NCBI GenBank assembly: GCA_964635325.1
Contig: CAZWOL010000006.1
Span: 1-64,000 of the forward strand
DNA: 64,000 bases
Direction: 5' to 3'
Source: BOG-1112 sp964635325
GTDB taxonomy: Bacteria; Bdellovibrionota_B; Oligoflexia; Oligoflexales; Bog-1112
Shown here: one piece after another, positions 17,776 through 25,813 of the stretch
How positions within the stretch are numbered: position 1 is the stretch's first letter
Layout: each line of letters opens with the position of its first letter
Position numbers and translations under genes: made by a program
The notes under the pieces: generated by a model
Seen by the model: only the letters and a program-made list of their open reading frames with translations
Told to the model about the DNA's origin: nothing
Database searches by the model: none

Positions 17776-17922
17776 CTATTTCTCCTCTTCTTTCTTTTTC
17801 ACTGTCGTCGTCTTTTTAGACTTTTGTGCTGCTTCGATTGTTTCGCGCAGCTTTAGCTTTTTTCTCTTCTGATTGTTGCGTTGGCGCATCTTTAGAGTTA
17901 AGCGGTTATCTCCTCGACCCAT
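17776..17922 (-). CDS. Small basic protein (48 aa) between rpmB and rpsT
   Basis: An ATG at 17922 with AAGGAGAA seven bases upstream opens 48 codons ending two bases before the rpsT GTG. The peptide starts MGRGDNRLTLKMRQRNNQK, then continues as a Lys/Arg/Glu-rich helix ending KKKEEEK. About 40 percent is Lys or Arg in the first 37 residues. Tight spacing on both sides (20 bases to rpmB, 2 to rpsT) and an ideal ribosome binding site argue that it is a real gene. The N-terminal MGRGD recalls the small ribosomal protein bTHX (MGKGD), but the rest does not match. A ribosome-associated role is inferred from context only. Confidence 0.75.
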   Translation of the reverse strand: MGRGDNRLTLKMRQRNNQKRKKLKLRETIEAAQKSKKTTTVKKKEEEK

Positions 17923-17942
17923 CTGGCGTTCTCCTTCTTAAC

Positions 17943-18173
17943 CTATGATATCTTTAAGCCAATTTTCTTTGCATAACGATCAAGACCAATCTTATCGACT
18001 GTTCTCAATGCAGAACTTGAAATACGCAAAGTGACATGTTTTTTGAGTTCTTCTGACCAAAGACGCTTTTTATGCAAGTTTGGCAAGAAGCGATGTTTCG
18101 TTTTGATATTGGAATGGCTAATGCGATTCCCAACTAATGTTGATTTTCCTGATAATTCACAAACTCGAGACAT
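17943..18173 (-). CDS. rpmB: 50S ribosomal protein L28
   Basis: 76 residues. The N-terminal MSRVCELSGK and the NRISHSNIKTKHRFLPNL segment are diagnostic of L28, as is the C-terminal LRISSSALRTVDKIGLD. Only one cysteine is present, so this is the zinc-free form. Second gene of the rpsR-rpmB-ORF-rpsT series; L28 next to S18 occurs in several bacteria. Confidence 0.95.
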   Translation of the reverse strand: MSRVCELSGKSTLVGNRISHSNIKTKHRFLPNLHKKRLWSEELKKHVTLRISSSALRTVDKIGLDRYAKKIGLKIS

Positions 18174-18231
18174 TTTATTTCCTTCTCCGTAGATGGCCTA
18201 ACTCCTACTCAGGAGCTAAGGTCAATAAACC

Positions 18232-18768
18232 CTATTCTTCTTCGTCGCCGCCTGCTTCGTCTTTGTCATCGTCTTCACGTTCACGGACGATGCCAACACC
18301 TTCTGGTCCACGTGGGTGGTGATGGCCTGGGCCACGACCTCTCATCGCAGCGGAAACAAAAGTCTGAACAGAGTTTTGCATTTCACCTGCAAAGCCACGC
18401 TCAGTTTGATGAGTAACAGAGTAAGGTAGGAGACCGATAAATCTTGCTCGTTTGATTGCAACTGTCAATTTGCGTTGTTGCTCTTGGGTTGCACCAGAAA
18501 TACGTCGTGGAATAATTTTGCCACGTTCCGTTACAAAGCGACGCAGTAAGTCTGCATCTTTGTAGTCGATAACAATAGATGGATCGAGCGAACGCTTCTT
18601 ACGAGAAAGCATACGTTTCTTTTTGCGACGTGGACCACCGTGTCCATTACGTCCACCATCTCGGCCGCCTTCGCGACCTTCACGGCCTTCGCGGCCTTCA
18701 CCGCTAGAACCGCGACCTTCGCTGCTAGCGCCTACGCTAGAATTAGAATTCGAAAATGTCGATCTCAC
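18232..18768 (-). CDS. rpsR: 30S ribosomal protein S18 with long N- and C-terminal extensions
   Basis: The S18 core is clear at about residues 66-117: DYKDADLLRRFVTERGKIIPRRISG and the following QQRKLTVAIKRARFIGLLP. S18 is normally 70-90 residues; this protein has 178. Residues 1-60 are low complexity, with three tandem Gly-Arg-Glu units (25-33) and further Gly/Arg/Asp repeats, then a Lys/Arg cluster. Residues 118-178 are unlike S18 and end in an acidic run (REREDDDKDEAGGDEEE). The repeat arises from 9-bp units at about 18670-18696, which could expand or shrink. AAGGAG precedes the start. rpsF (S6), the usual partner gene, is not adjacent. Confidence 0.93.
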   Translation of the reverse strand: MRSTFSNSNSSVGASSEGRGSSGEGREGREGREGGRDGGRNGHGGPRRKKKRMLSRKKRSLDPSIVIDYKDADLLRRFVTERGKIIPRRISGATQEQQRKLTVAIKRARFIGLLPYSVTHQTERGFAGEMQNSVQTFVSAAMRGRGPGHHHPRGPEGVGIVREREDDDKDEAGGDEEE

Positions 18769-19009
18769 GAAAACTCCTTGCTTGTGACTTTTTCGTTAAA
18801 AGAAAAAGCCCCTTTTGGGTACACTGCCAAGCTATATGTATCTTGCCAGTAAGGGTAAAACACTATGTTATTGACCCGAGGTGCGAAAGACGCTTTTACC
18901 TTATTTTCTATACGCTGACAAGAAAACATAGCGCCTTACCTGCGACTTTTGGGTGTTTTATCCTAATGCGCCGTAAAACATCCACCTTTAGGTGGGTGAT
19001 GTAAGTGCT

Positions 19010-19118
19010 GACAAAAAAAGATTGCAAGTCCGAAAAAGCCCTTGTATTTTCGCGCAGTTCCGTGAGGAGCCACGCCGCAGGAGCTGCGGTTAGAGCTTTG
19101 GAGGGGTCTTGCACTCCA
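19010..19118 (-). ncRNA. Candidate structured RNA between rpsR and priA
   Basis: The 401-base gap 18769-19169 has no convincing ORF. Read on the minus strand, TGCAAGACC (about 19113-19105) can pair with GGACTTGCA (19031-19023) as an 8-bp helix with one A-A mismatch, and seven T follow within three bases. Inside are CAAAGC/GCTTT pairing, a perfect 6-bp hairpin CCGCAG-CTC-CTGCGG and a 4-bp hairpin CGTG/CACG. A further strong hairpin with stem CTGCTYCC lies just upstream (19127-19146). This resembles a free-standing small RNA with a built-in terminator, about 105 bases. It does not match the conserved parts of SRP, RNase P or tmRNA that I know; 6S RNA cannot be excluded. No clear promoter was found. 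Confidence 0.4.
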
Positions 19119-19169
19119 ATAAGAATCTGCTTCCTTTAGGGAGCAGAGGTTCAAATAGGTCTGGAATCG

Positions 19170-21428
19170 ATGCACCGACTCGCAGTGGCTTTGCCCGTCC
19201 CCTTAGCGAAAAATTTTACCTATCTTTGCAAAAGCTTAGTTGCAAAGGGCACCCGTGTGCGCGTTAGCTTCGGGAACCGTCGAATGATCGGCATGGTGCT
19301 TGGAGAGTCTGTAGACCCCCTTGCTCCAGATATTGAATTAAAAGAAATTGAAGAAATTCTAGACCCGCTCCCTATATTATCCCCCACCCAGCTTAAACTT
19401 GCGGAATGGATGAGCCAGTATTACCTGCATCCCCTTGGCGAGGTTTTTAAGGCGATGCTTCCAACAGCAGAGCAGAAAAAATCAAAACAATTTTATACGC
19501 TTAATGACTCCACTTTGGGGCATGCTCCATTTTTGCAGAAAGCCTTCGGCAAGAAGAAAACGCAGTTGAGTGCAGTCATCTTTCGCAAAAAATTACGCGA
19601 ATGGAACGAGCAAAATCCGGAAAGCACCCAATCCTTAAAAGCTATGCTTAAAAGCGGTTGCATTCATTTTCATAAAGAAACTGAGCTTGCGGTAAAAGAC
19701 CCTACGCACACTACAGAGCCTACCATAGAGCGCATACACAAGCCCCTGCCTCCTCTTAATCTTGCTCAAAGCGAAGTTGTCGACTCAATCCTCAAAAACA
19801 GGATCGAAGGAGGCCACGCAGCACGAACTATTTTGCTTCATGGTGTCACCGGTTCTGGCAAAACACGCGTCTATCTGGCTTTAATTCATCGAATTTTTAG
19901 CATGACGAATGGTGAATCTGGACAAGCCTTGGTCCTTGTTCCTGAAATTGCTCTGACCCCGCAAATGACGCGGGTCTTTGAGGAAGAATTCCCTAGCACC
20001 GTTGCTGTGGTTCATTCTGCACTTTCCGATAAACAGCGTTGGGATGAGCTGTCTCGTATAAGACTTGGGCAGGCACGTATTCTGATTGGACCACGTTCTG
20101 CTGTATTTGCAAGCTTTCAGGACCTCAAAATTATCTTCGTCGATGAGGAGCATGATCAGAGCTATAAGCAAAGCTCAGGCCTTACGTACAATGGTCGAGA
20201 CCTTGCAGTCGTACGCGCCCACTTGGAAGGCATCACCTGTTTGCTAGGATCTGCGACACCTTCGCTCGAGTCCTTTTGGAATGTACAGCAAGGTAAGTAC
20301 GCATACCTAGAACTTCGCAATCGCGTTGTTGACCAAGAGCTCCCTGAATTCACCGTTGTGGATCCACCACAAAGAAAGCAGATCGAAGACCTAGAGGAAA
20401 ATGCCGCAGATGCCGAATCAGCCTTTTTATCACCACAGGCCATTCAAATGTTGGAGGAAAATTGGCAGAAGCAACAACAAGCCATCATTCTGGTCAATCG
20501 CAGGGGTTATGCGTATTACCTACTTGATCGTACGACTAAAAAGCCGGTCGAATGTCCTGAATGCAGTATCAGTCTAACAGTCCATAAAAACCGGACCAAG
20601 CTGCTCTGTCACTACTGTGGCTTTCAAAGTACCGTACAGGATATTCAGCAACGCCACCCCACTGCATCCTTTGTGACTGTCGGGGTTGGAAGCCAAAAAG
20701 CTGAAACTGTCCTCCGCCGATTATTCCCTGGAGCAAAAATAGCTCGCTTGGACTCTGACGTTCTTGTTTCGAGAGAAAAACTCTTTCCTCTGCTAGCCGC
20801 ATTCAAAAACGGAGAGATTGACATGCTGGTGGGCACACAGATTCTTGCAAAGGGGCATGACTTTCCAAATGTGGGTCTAACCGTTATTTGTGAGATCGAC
20901 CAAATGTTAGACCTTCCTGATTTTCGTGCGGGTGAACGCGTCTTCCAATTGGTTGTTCAAGCAGCCGGTAGAGCAGGACGTGCCCACACAAGCGGCAAGG
21001 TGCTTATACAAACACAGCGCTCCAATCATCCCGCACTGCAAAGCGCTCTGCAACATGACTATCTGTCATTTGCACAACAGGAGTTGCAGATGCGCAAACT
21101 TTATGGATTTCCTCCCTTTGCTCATTTGATCCGCATCGAACTTTCCAGTAGCTATCTCGACAGACTGAATCAAGCCTGCACCGACGTGACTCGTTGGCAG
21201 CAGCGCTATTTCCATCAGCATGAAACACTAAGCAAAGAAGTGCGCATGCTTGGCCCATTGGTTCCTGCAATTGAACGCATCCGGAGCCGCTACAGACGCA
21301 TGCTCCTTATCTCATCAACGAAAGCGCAGACTATTCATCACCTAGCCTATGACTTTTTGAGTGCATTCCAGTTGCGCCGAGGAGAGCTACGTATTCAGGT
21401 AGATGTTGACCCTCAATCTTTATTGTAA
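19170..21428 (+). CDS. priA: Primosomal protein N', replication-restart helicase PriA
   Basis: 752 residues. The N-terminal DNA-binding region (1-100) is followed by a superfamily-2 helicase: Walker A GVTGSGKT (225-232), DEEH (325-328), GSATPSLES (360-368), RRGYA (444-448) and the C-terminal GTQILAKGHDFPNV and QAAGRAGR. PriA rebuilds stalled forks by loading DnaB. The usual eight zinc cysteines are reduced to four: C462, C465, C480 and C483 remain, corresponding to the inner site, while the outer pairs read DRTTK and QQRHP. The ribosome binding site is weak. Confidence 0.94.
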   Translation: MHRLAVALPVPLAKNFTYLCKSLVAKGTRVRVSFGNRRMIGMVLGESVDPLAPDIELKEIEEILDPLPILSPTQLKLAEWMSQYYLHPLGEVFKAMLPTAEQKKSKQFYTLNDSTLGHAPFLQKAFGKKKTQLSAVIFRKKLREWNEQNPESTQSLKAMLKSGCIHFHKETELAVKDPTHTTEPTIERIHKPLPPLNLAQSEVVDSILKNRIEGGHAARTILLHGVTGSGKTRVYLALIHRIFSMTNGESGQALVLVPEIALTPQMTRVFEEEFPSTVAVVHSALSDKQRWDELSRIRLGQARILIGPRSAVFASFQDLKIIFVDEEHDQSYKQSSGLTYNGRDLAVVRAHLEGITCLLGSATPSLESFWNVQQGKYAYLELRNRVVDQELPEFTVVDPPQRKQIEDLEENAADAESAFLSPQAIQMLEENWQKQQQAIILVNRRGYAYYLLDRTTKKPVECPECSISLTVHKNRTKLLCHYCGFQSTVQDIQQRHPTASFVTVGVGSQKAETVLRRLFPGAKIARLDSDVLVSREKLFPLLAAFKNGEIDMLVGTQILAKGHDFPNVGLTVICEIDQMLDLPDFRAGERVFQLVVQAAGRAGRAHTSGKVLIQTQRSNHPALQSALQHDYLSFAQQELQMRKLYGFPPFAHLIRIELSSSYLDRLNQACTDVTRWQQRYFHQHETLSKEVRMLGPLVPAIERIRSRYRRMLLISSTKAQTIHHLAYDFLSAFQLRRGELRIQVDVDPQSLL

Positions 21429-21534
21429 GATATACGAACTAGAACTGGTCTCATCATGAGGTTCAAAAAATTACTCTCTCAGTCTGTGAATTTCGCATGA
21501 TTTTTGGGGAGTCTGGCAATTAAGGGGAATAACC

Positions 21535-22137
21535 ATGGGCGATCTCAAATCAATCCAAGCGGCAGCAGATATCTCCAAAGAAATGTCTGGCCAGTTCAAG
21601 GAAACTCGGCTTCTTGATGCACGTTGCATTCTAATCTCTGAAGCGGTTTCTTCAGCAACAGCTGAACGTGTTGTACGTGATCTACTTCTTCTCGATGAGA
21701 TCAACCAAAATCCGATCAATCTCTATGTGAATAGCCCTGGTGGCGAAGTCAATAGTGGTTTTGCAATTTTTGACACCATCCGATTCATCCGTTCGGAGGT
21801 CCGCATTATCAACACAGGGCTATGTGCAAGCATTGCAACTGTAATCAATATGGCAGCGAAAAAAGAAAACCGTTTCTCAATGCCTCACACTATGTTTCTC
21901 ATTCACCAACCACTCATTTCCGGACAGGTCATTGGTCCTGCTTCTGACTTGGAAATTACGGCACTTCATATTTTGCAAACACGCGAACGGATCAACAATC
22001 TATTTGTCAAAGAGTGCAACCAGGACATTAAAAAAGTCGAAGAAGACACATCTCGAGACTATTGGATGACTGCTGAAGAGGCCAAAAAATACGGTCTTAT
22101 TTCAAAAGTTCTGACTAGTCGCAAAGAGATTTCTTAG
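21535..22137 (+). CDS. clpP: ATP-dependent Clp protease proteolytic subunit (ClpP family)
   Basis: 200 residues. The catalytic triad is complete: S99 in LCASIAT, H124 in LIHQPL, D175 in SRDYWM, with spacing close to the E. coli enzyme (25 residues Ser-His). The nucleophile context differs from the classic GQAASMGA, so this may be a second, divergent ClpP of a genome that has another copy. NSPGGEVNSG (66-75) is conserved. AAGGGG lies nine bases before the ATG. The stop is two bases before the GTG of the ABC exporter, suggesting cotranscription. No clpX is adjacent. Confidence 0.9.
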   Translation: MGDLKSIQAAADISKEMSGQFKETRLLDARCILISEAVSSATAERVVRDLLLLDEINQNPINLYVNSPGGEVNSGFAIFDTIRFIRSEVRIINTGLCASIATVINMAAKKENRFSMPHTMFLIHQPLISGQVIGPASDLEITALHILQTRERINNLFVKECNQDIKKVEEDTSRDYWMTAEEAKKYGLISKVLTSRKEIS

Positions 22138-22139
22138 TC

Positions 22140-23900
22140 GTGTCTCCCTTCCTACGTTCCAACAGATCCTTTCTCCATCGCTTCATTCGACCCTATGGTC
22201 TAAGCATTGTTGGAGCCTCTTTTTTTTCTCTGCTTCTAAGCTTATGTGCGACGAGTCTTGCTATACTTGTTGGTCCAACATTGCGCTTGCTCCTCGATAT
22301 GGATTTCACAAAAACTGTATCTTTGACAGAGCTGTTTGGTCCTAATCTAGGTCATGTTTTGAGAGTTTTTTGGCCTACGCAAGAACTCAGCATGGCTAGT
22401 CTTTTGTCTAGCCTTCCGTACATGCTTCTCACACTTGCCGTTCTAAAATTGACAGTGGGAACTTCGCAATACTTTCTCTGGGAACGTGTTTCTGAATTGA
22501 TGTCACGTGACCTACGTCAATATTTGAACGATCGATTCTTAAACATGCATCCCAGTTTGCGCAAACACCGGGACCATGAACAACGTGAGGCTATACTTTC
22601 AACTCTTATAACTACTGATGTGAAGTTGATTCGTGAATACTTGGTTCACTTCTATGGTGGACTCCCTCGGGAAATGTTGCACATCGTTTTTATTGGCCAG
22701 ACTCTTGTCTTGCTGTCTCCAAAACTCTGTGCCCTTTTCTTTTTTGGGGTAATCCCTGGTGTAGTCATTGTTCGTCTTCTCGGACGCAAACTCAAAAAAC
22801 GCGCTCAACTTGCATTACAAGACTACTCACAACTTACAGAATGGTTGCAACAACGTTTAATGGGTGTTGAAACCATCAAGCACTATCGCACTGAATCTTT
22901 GGAAAGCACAAAAATGGAGCATCATTCGGAACTGATGGTGCAAAAATTCCTTCGGGCTGCTCGCGTCAAAGCGCGATCAGGTCCCATGTTAGAGTTCGTT
23001 GGCATAGCAGCAATGACGCTTGTGTTGTTCATTGCTTTCCATGACATCCAAAACAACACGCTGCAAGCATCTGCTGCTATTTCTTTCTTTGCAGGCCTTG
23101 CAATGCTTGCCCAGTCTGGCAACACTGTCGGACGCTATCTCAATAGCAATCGAGAAGGGGCTGCTGCTATAGAACGAGTACGTGGTTTTCTGCTGGACTT
23201 ACAAAAAGCTGAAGATGGCGTAGTACGCTCTTCAATTTCTTACTCTCCAATTGATTCTGTCCTAACTCTGGATGCTGTCAGTGCGTCCTATCCTGGGAGT
23301 CATGAAAGTGCGATGTCCCAATTCTCTTACACGTTTGAAAAGGGCAAAATATACTGCCTAAGCGGACCATCAGGTGCCGGTAAGTCTACGCTTTTCAATG
23401 TGATCCTTAACAATCTGATCCCACATCAAGGACAGATCACTTTTGCAAATAATGTTCAGGCACGCGGCCTAGGTTATTTGCCACAAGACATACAACTTTT
23501 TTACGGTACAATTGCAGACAATGTGATTTATCCAAATCGAGAAGTGAACACAGCTCGACTCGAGAAAATTCTTCGAAGTGTAGGCCTTTGGAAAACAATA
23601 GAAAACTTACCTCAGGGAGTTCATACGATCGTAGGAGCAAAGGGTCGAGACCTCTCTGGGGGGCAGTACCAAAGAATACATCTCGCACGCATTCTCTATC
23701 ACGACTATCCTTTGATTCTCATCGACGAAGGCACTTCTTCGTTAGATCCAGAAAATGAAAATCTAATCTGTGAGTTGCTGCTCGAAAAGGTTAAGGAAGG
23801 ATGCACCATCCTAATGGTCTCTCACCGACCAACACCTTTGCAGTATGCGGATACTATTCTACGCATCCAGAACGGACGCCTTATGAATACAGCTCACTAG
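22140..23900 (+). CDS. ABC exporter, fused permease and ATPase (MsbA-like)
   Basis: 586 residues, starting with GTG. Residues 1-345 form the six-helix type-I exporter membrane domain; 365-586 the ATPase: Walker A GPSGAGKST (409-417), signature LSGGQ (505-509), Walker B LILIDE (525-530) with catalytic E530, and H-loop SHRPT near the end. The family includes lipid A flippase MsbA and drug or peptide exporters; the substrate cannot be told. A half-transporter acts as a dimer in the inner membrane. Follows clpP with a two-base gap. Confidence 0.9.
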   Translation: MSPFLRSNRSFLHRFIRPYGLSIVGASFFSLLLSLCATSLAILVGPTLRLLLDMDFTKTVSLTELFGPNLGHVLRVFWPTQELSMASLLSSLPYMLLTLAVLKLTVGTSQYFLWERVSELMSRDLRQYLNDRFLNMHPSLRKHRDHEQREAILSTLITTDVKLIREYLVHFYGGLPREMLHIVFIGQTLVLLSPKLCALFFFGVIPGVVIVRLLGRKLKKRAQLALQDYSQLTEWLQQRLMGVETIKHYRTESLESTKMEHHSELMVQKFLRAARVKARSGPMLEFVGIAAMTLVLFIAFHDIQNNTLQASAAISFFAGLAMLAQSGNTVGRYLNSNREGAAAIERVRGFLLDLQKAEDGVVRSSISYSPIDSVLTLDAVSASYPGSHESAMSQFSYTFEKGKIYCLSGPSGAGKSTLFNVILNNLIPHQGQITFANNVQARGLGYLPQDIQLFYGTIADNVIYPNREVNTARLEKILRSVGLWKTIENLPQGVHTIVGAKGRDLSGGQYQRIHLARILYHDYPLILIDEGTSSLDPENENLICELLLEKVKEGCTILMVSHRPTPLQYADTILRIQNGRLMNTAH

Positions 23901-23903
23901 GTA

Positions 23904-23965
23904 TGTGTTGAAAAACTGTCATCTCTCGGTTTGATTGAAGATGACGTCATCGCAGCGTCAACACA
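23904..23965. terminator. Nested hairpin between convergent ABC exporter and etfA
   Basis: Outer arms TGTGTTGA and TCAACACA and an inner GTCATCT/AGATGAC stem can form a long imperfect hairpin between two converging genes. There is no long T-run, so it may be a rho-independent terminator of weak type or an mRNA 3' stabiliser. Confidence 0.4.
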
Positions 23966-23967
23966 TC

Positions 23968-24933
23968 CTAGTCAAGCAAGGCCTTTAGTTTTTTTGTAAG
24001 TAGAGGAACAACTTCAAAAAGATCTGCAACGATACCGTAGGTCGCTACAGAAAAAATTGGAGCATCGGGATCAGTGTTGATTGCAACAACCACTTTGGAG
24101 GTTCGCATACCTGCCATGTGTTGGATGGAACCACTAATACCACAAGCTATGTAAAGAGTTGGGTTGACCGTCTTCCCTGTCTGTCCCACTTGCATATCAT
24201 GGGTTGCATATCCAGAATCTACAGCAGCACGAGAGGCACCAACGGTTGCACCAAGAACTTCCGCACAGTCGTTTAGTATCGAAAATTTTTCTGCGCTTCC
24301 CAAAGATCGACCACCGGAAACAATACGAGTTGCTTCGCTCAAGTCTGGTTTTTCGCTCTTACCTTTGCGAACCTCGAGTATTTTAAGTGGAACATCATCC
24401 GAAAGTTGCACATTCAATTTTTCGACAGTAGCCTGACCTGGACTTTCTTTTGCTGTAAAAACGTTTGGTCGCAAACTTGCAAAACGCAATCCTGATTTAG
24501 TAAAAGCCACTTTTGCAAGAACCTTACCAGCGTACATTGGTTTTGTTCCACCGCTAAGATCATCTTTCACATCAATCAGATCTGTCAAAAGTGGAGCAGA
24601 AAAACGCGGAGCCATTCGAGCAAAAAGATCACGTCCCATGGGTGAGGCAACACCTAACACCACATCGGGTTGAAATGTTTTGATCGCAGCTTCAAGAGCT
24701 GACGCATAATGGAAAGGATTGTAGTGATTCAACCGCGCATCATCAGCAATATAAACCTTATCGGCTCCATGATTCTTGAGTTGTGTACTGAGGCTTTCCA
24801 CACCTGAACCAATCAGCAGAGCTGCAACATTAGTCGCTTGACCACCACTCGCTCGACTTGCAACGGTCAAGGCTTCCAAGGCATAGGATTTTAATTTCTT
24901 ATCTCGCTGTTCGCAAAACACCAAAACTTTCAT
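23968..24933 (-). CDS. etfA: Electron transfer flavoprotein alpha subunit
   Basis: 321 residues from the ATG at 24933, which has AAGGAACC well placed; a longer frame starting at 24969 overlaps etfB and lacks a site. EtfA holds most of the FAD contacts: GASRAAVDSGY, VGQTGKTV, IACGISGSIQHMAGM and INTDPDAPIF are all present in the C-terminal half. With EtfB it accepts electrons from acyl-CoA dehydrogenases such as the one at 10865-12004 and passes them to the quinone pool through ETF-quinone oxidoreductase, which is not in this window. Confidence 0.95.
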   Translation of the reverse strand: MKVLVFCEQRDKKLKSYALEALTVASRASGGQATNVAALLIGSGVESLSTQLKNHGADKVYIADDARLNHYNPFHYASALEAAIKTFQPDVVLGVASPMGRDLFARMAPRFSAPLLTDLIDVKDDLSGGTKPMYAGKVLAKVAFTKSGLRFASLRPNVFTAKESPGQATVEKLNVQLSDDVPLKILEVRKGKSEKPDLSEATRIVSGGRSLGSAEKFSILNDCAEVLGATVGASRAAVDSGYATHDMQVGQTGKTVNPTLYIACGISGSIQHMAGMRTSKVVVAINTDPDAPIFSVATYGIVADLFEVVPLLTKKLKALLD

Positions 24934-24946
24934 CCGAGGTTCCTTT

Positions 24947-25738
24947 CTAAATAACTTTAACTTCTTCACGCAGGAGTTTTACAAGTTTGTCGACCATAGC
25001 TTCGACAGGTTCACCTTGGAAAATTTTGCCTTTGGGTTTTTGTGCTGGATAAGAATAACCTTCGATACTCACACCCTGCAAAGCCTGAAGGGTTGCGCTA
25101 TCAAGCCCAAAATCTTTTGGAGACTTAGTATCGAGAGGCTTTTTCTTGGCCTTCATGATACCTGGCAAAGATGCGTAACGAGGTGTGTTCAAAGATTTGT
25201 GTGCACCCAAAACCGCAGGAAGACGCGTCTCATAAACCTCTTTTTGACCACCCTCAATCTCTCGTTCGATGGTCAACTTATCTCCACTCATCTGCACTTG
25301 AGAGACAACATTGATATGAGGCCAACCTAAAAACTCGGCAACCATCACACCAACGTGCATGTTGTCATCATCAATAGCTTGCTTGCCACCTAAAACTAAG
25401 TCACCTTTTTCTGCTTTAATGGCTGCTGCAAGAATTTTAGAAACCACGAGAGAATCGCAATTTTCTAACCCAGCATTATCAATGAGCAGACCTCGATCAG
25501 CGCCCATCGCAAGGCCTTTAATAATGCGTTCCTTTGCTGCGACCGGACCAAAACAGACAAGAACAACTTCGGTTCCTGGTGTTTTCTCTTGAATACGCAG
25601 AGCTTCTTCGATCGCAAACTCATCGTAGGGATTCAAAATGAATTTTGCCTGACCAAAGTCGATAGATTTAGCATCCGAACTCAACACTATTTGTGTTTCA
25701 GTGTCCGGAGTTTGTTTGAGCATGACTAATATTTTCAC
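24947..25738 (-). CDS. etfB: Electron transfer flavoprotein beta subunit
   Basis: 263 residues. Typical features: the N-terminal MKILVMLKQTPD, NPYDEFAIEEALR (36-48) and the DLVLGGKQAIDDDNMHVGVMVAEFLG segment near residue 116, including the adenine-nucleotide (AMP) binding loop. Pairs with EtfA encoded 13 bases downstream. The TAGGAG ribosome binding site is near ideal. The order etfB-etfA is the common one. Confidence 0.95.
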   Translation of the reverse strand: MKILVMLKQTPDTETQIVLSSDAKSIDFGQAKFILNPYDEFAIEEALRIQEKTPGTEVVLVCFGPVAAKERIIKGLAMGADRGLLIDNAGLENCDSLVVSKILAAAIKAEKGDLVLGGKQAIDDDNMHVGVMVAEFLGWPHINVVSQVQMSGDKLTIEREIEGGQKEVYETRLPAVLGAHKSLNTPRYASLPGIMKAKKKPLDTKSPKDFGLDSATLQALQGVSIEGYSYPAQKPKGKIFQGEPVEAMVDKLVKLLREEVKVI

Positions 25739-25813
25739 ATAAACTCCTAGCCTGTTGATAATGCTCCAGGGGCAAAAACTCTAGCACGGCTTGCGACGAA
25801 GGAACAAGATTTC

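Noticed and set aside
19010..19146. SRP RNA or RNase P RNA
   Set aside because: The conserved SRP apical motif (AGG, GNRA loop, AGCAGC) and the RNase P core sequences are absent on both strands.
19140..19175. GGTTCAAAT, like a tRNA T-loop
   Set aside because: G53 would pair with A and no acceptor, anticodon or D arms exist; not a tRNA.
24934..24969. Longer etfA start overlapping etfB
   Set aside because: The internal ATG 24933 has AAGGAACC and begins MKVLVFCEQ, the family start.
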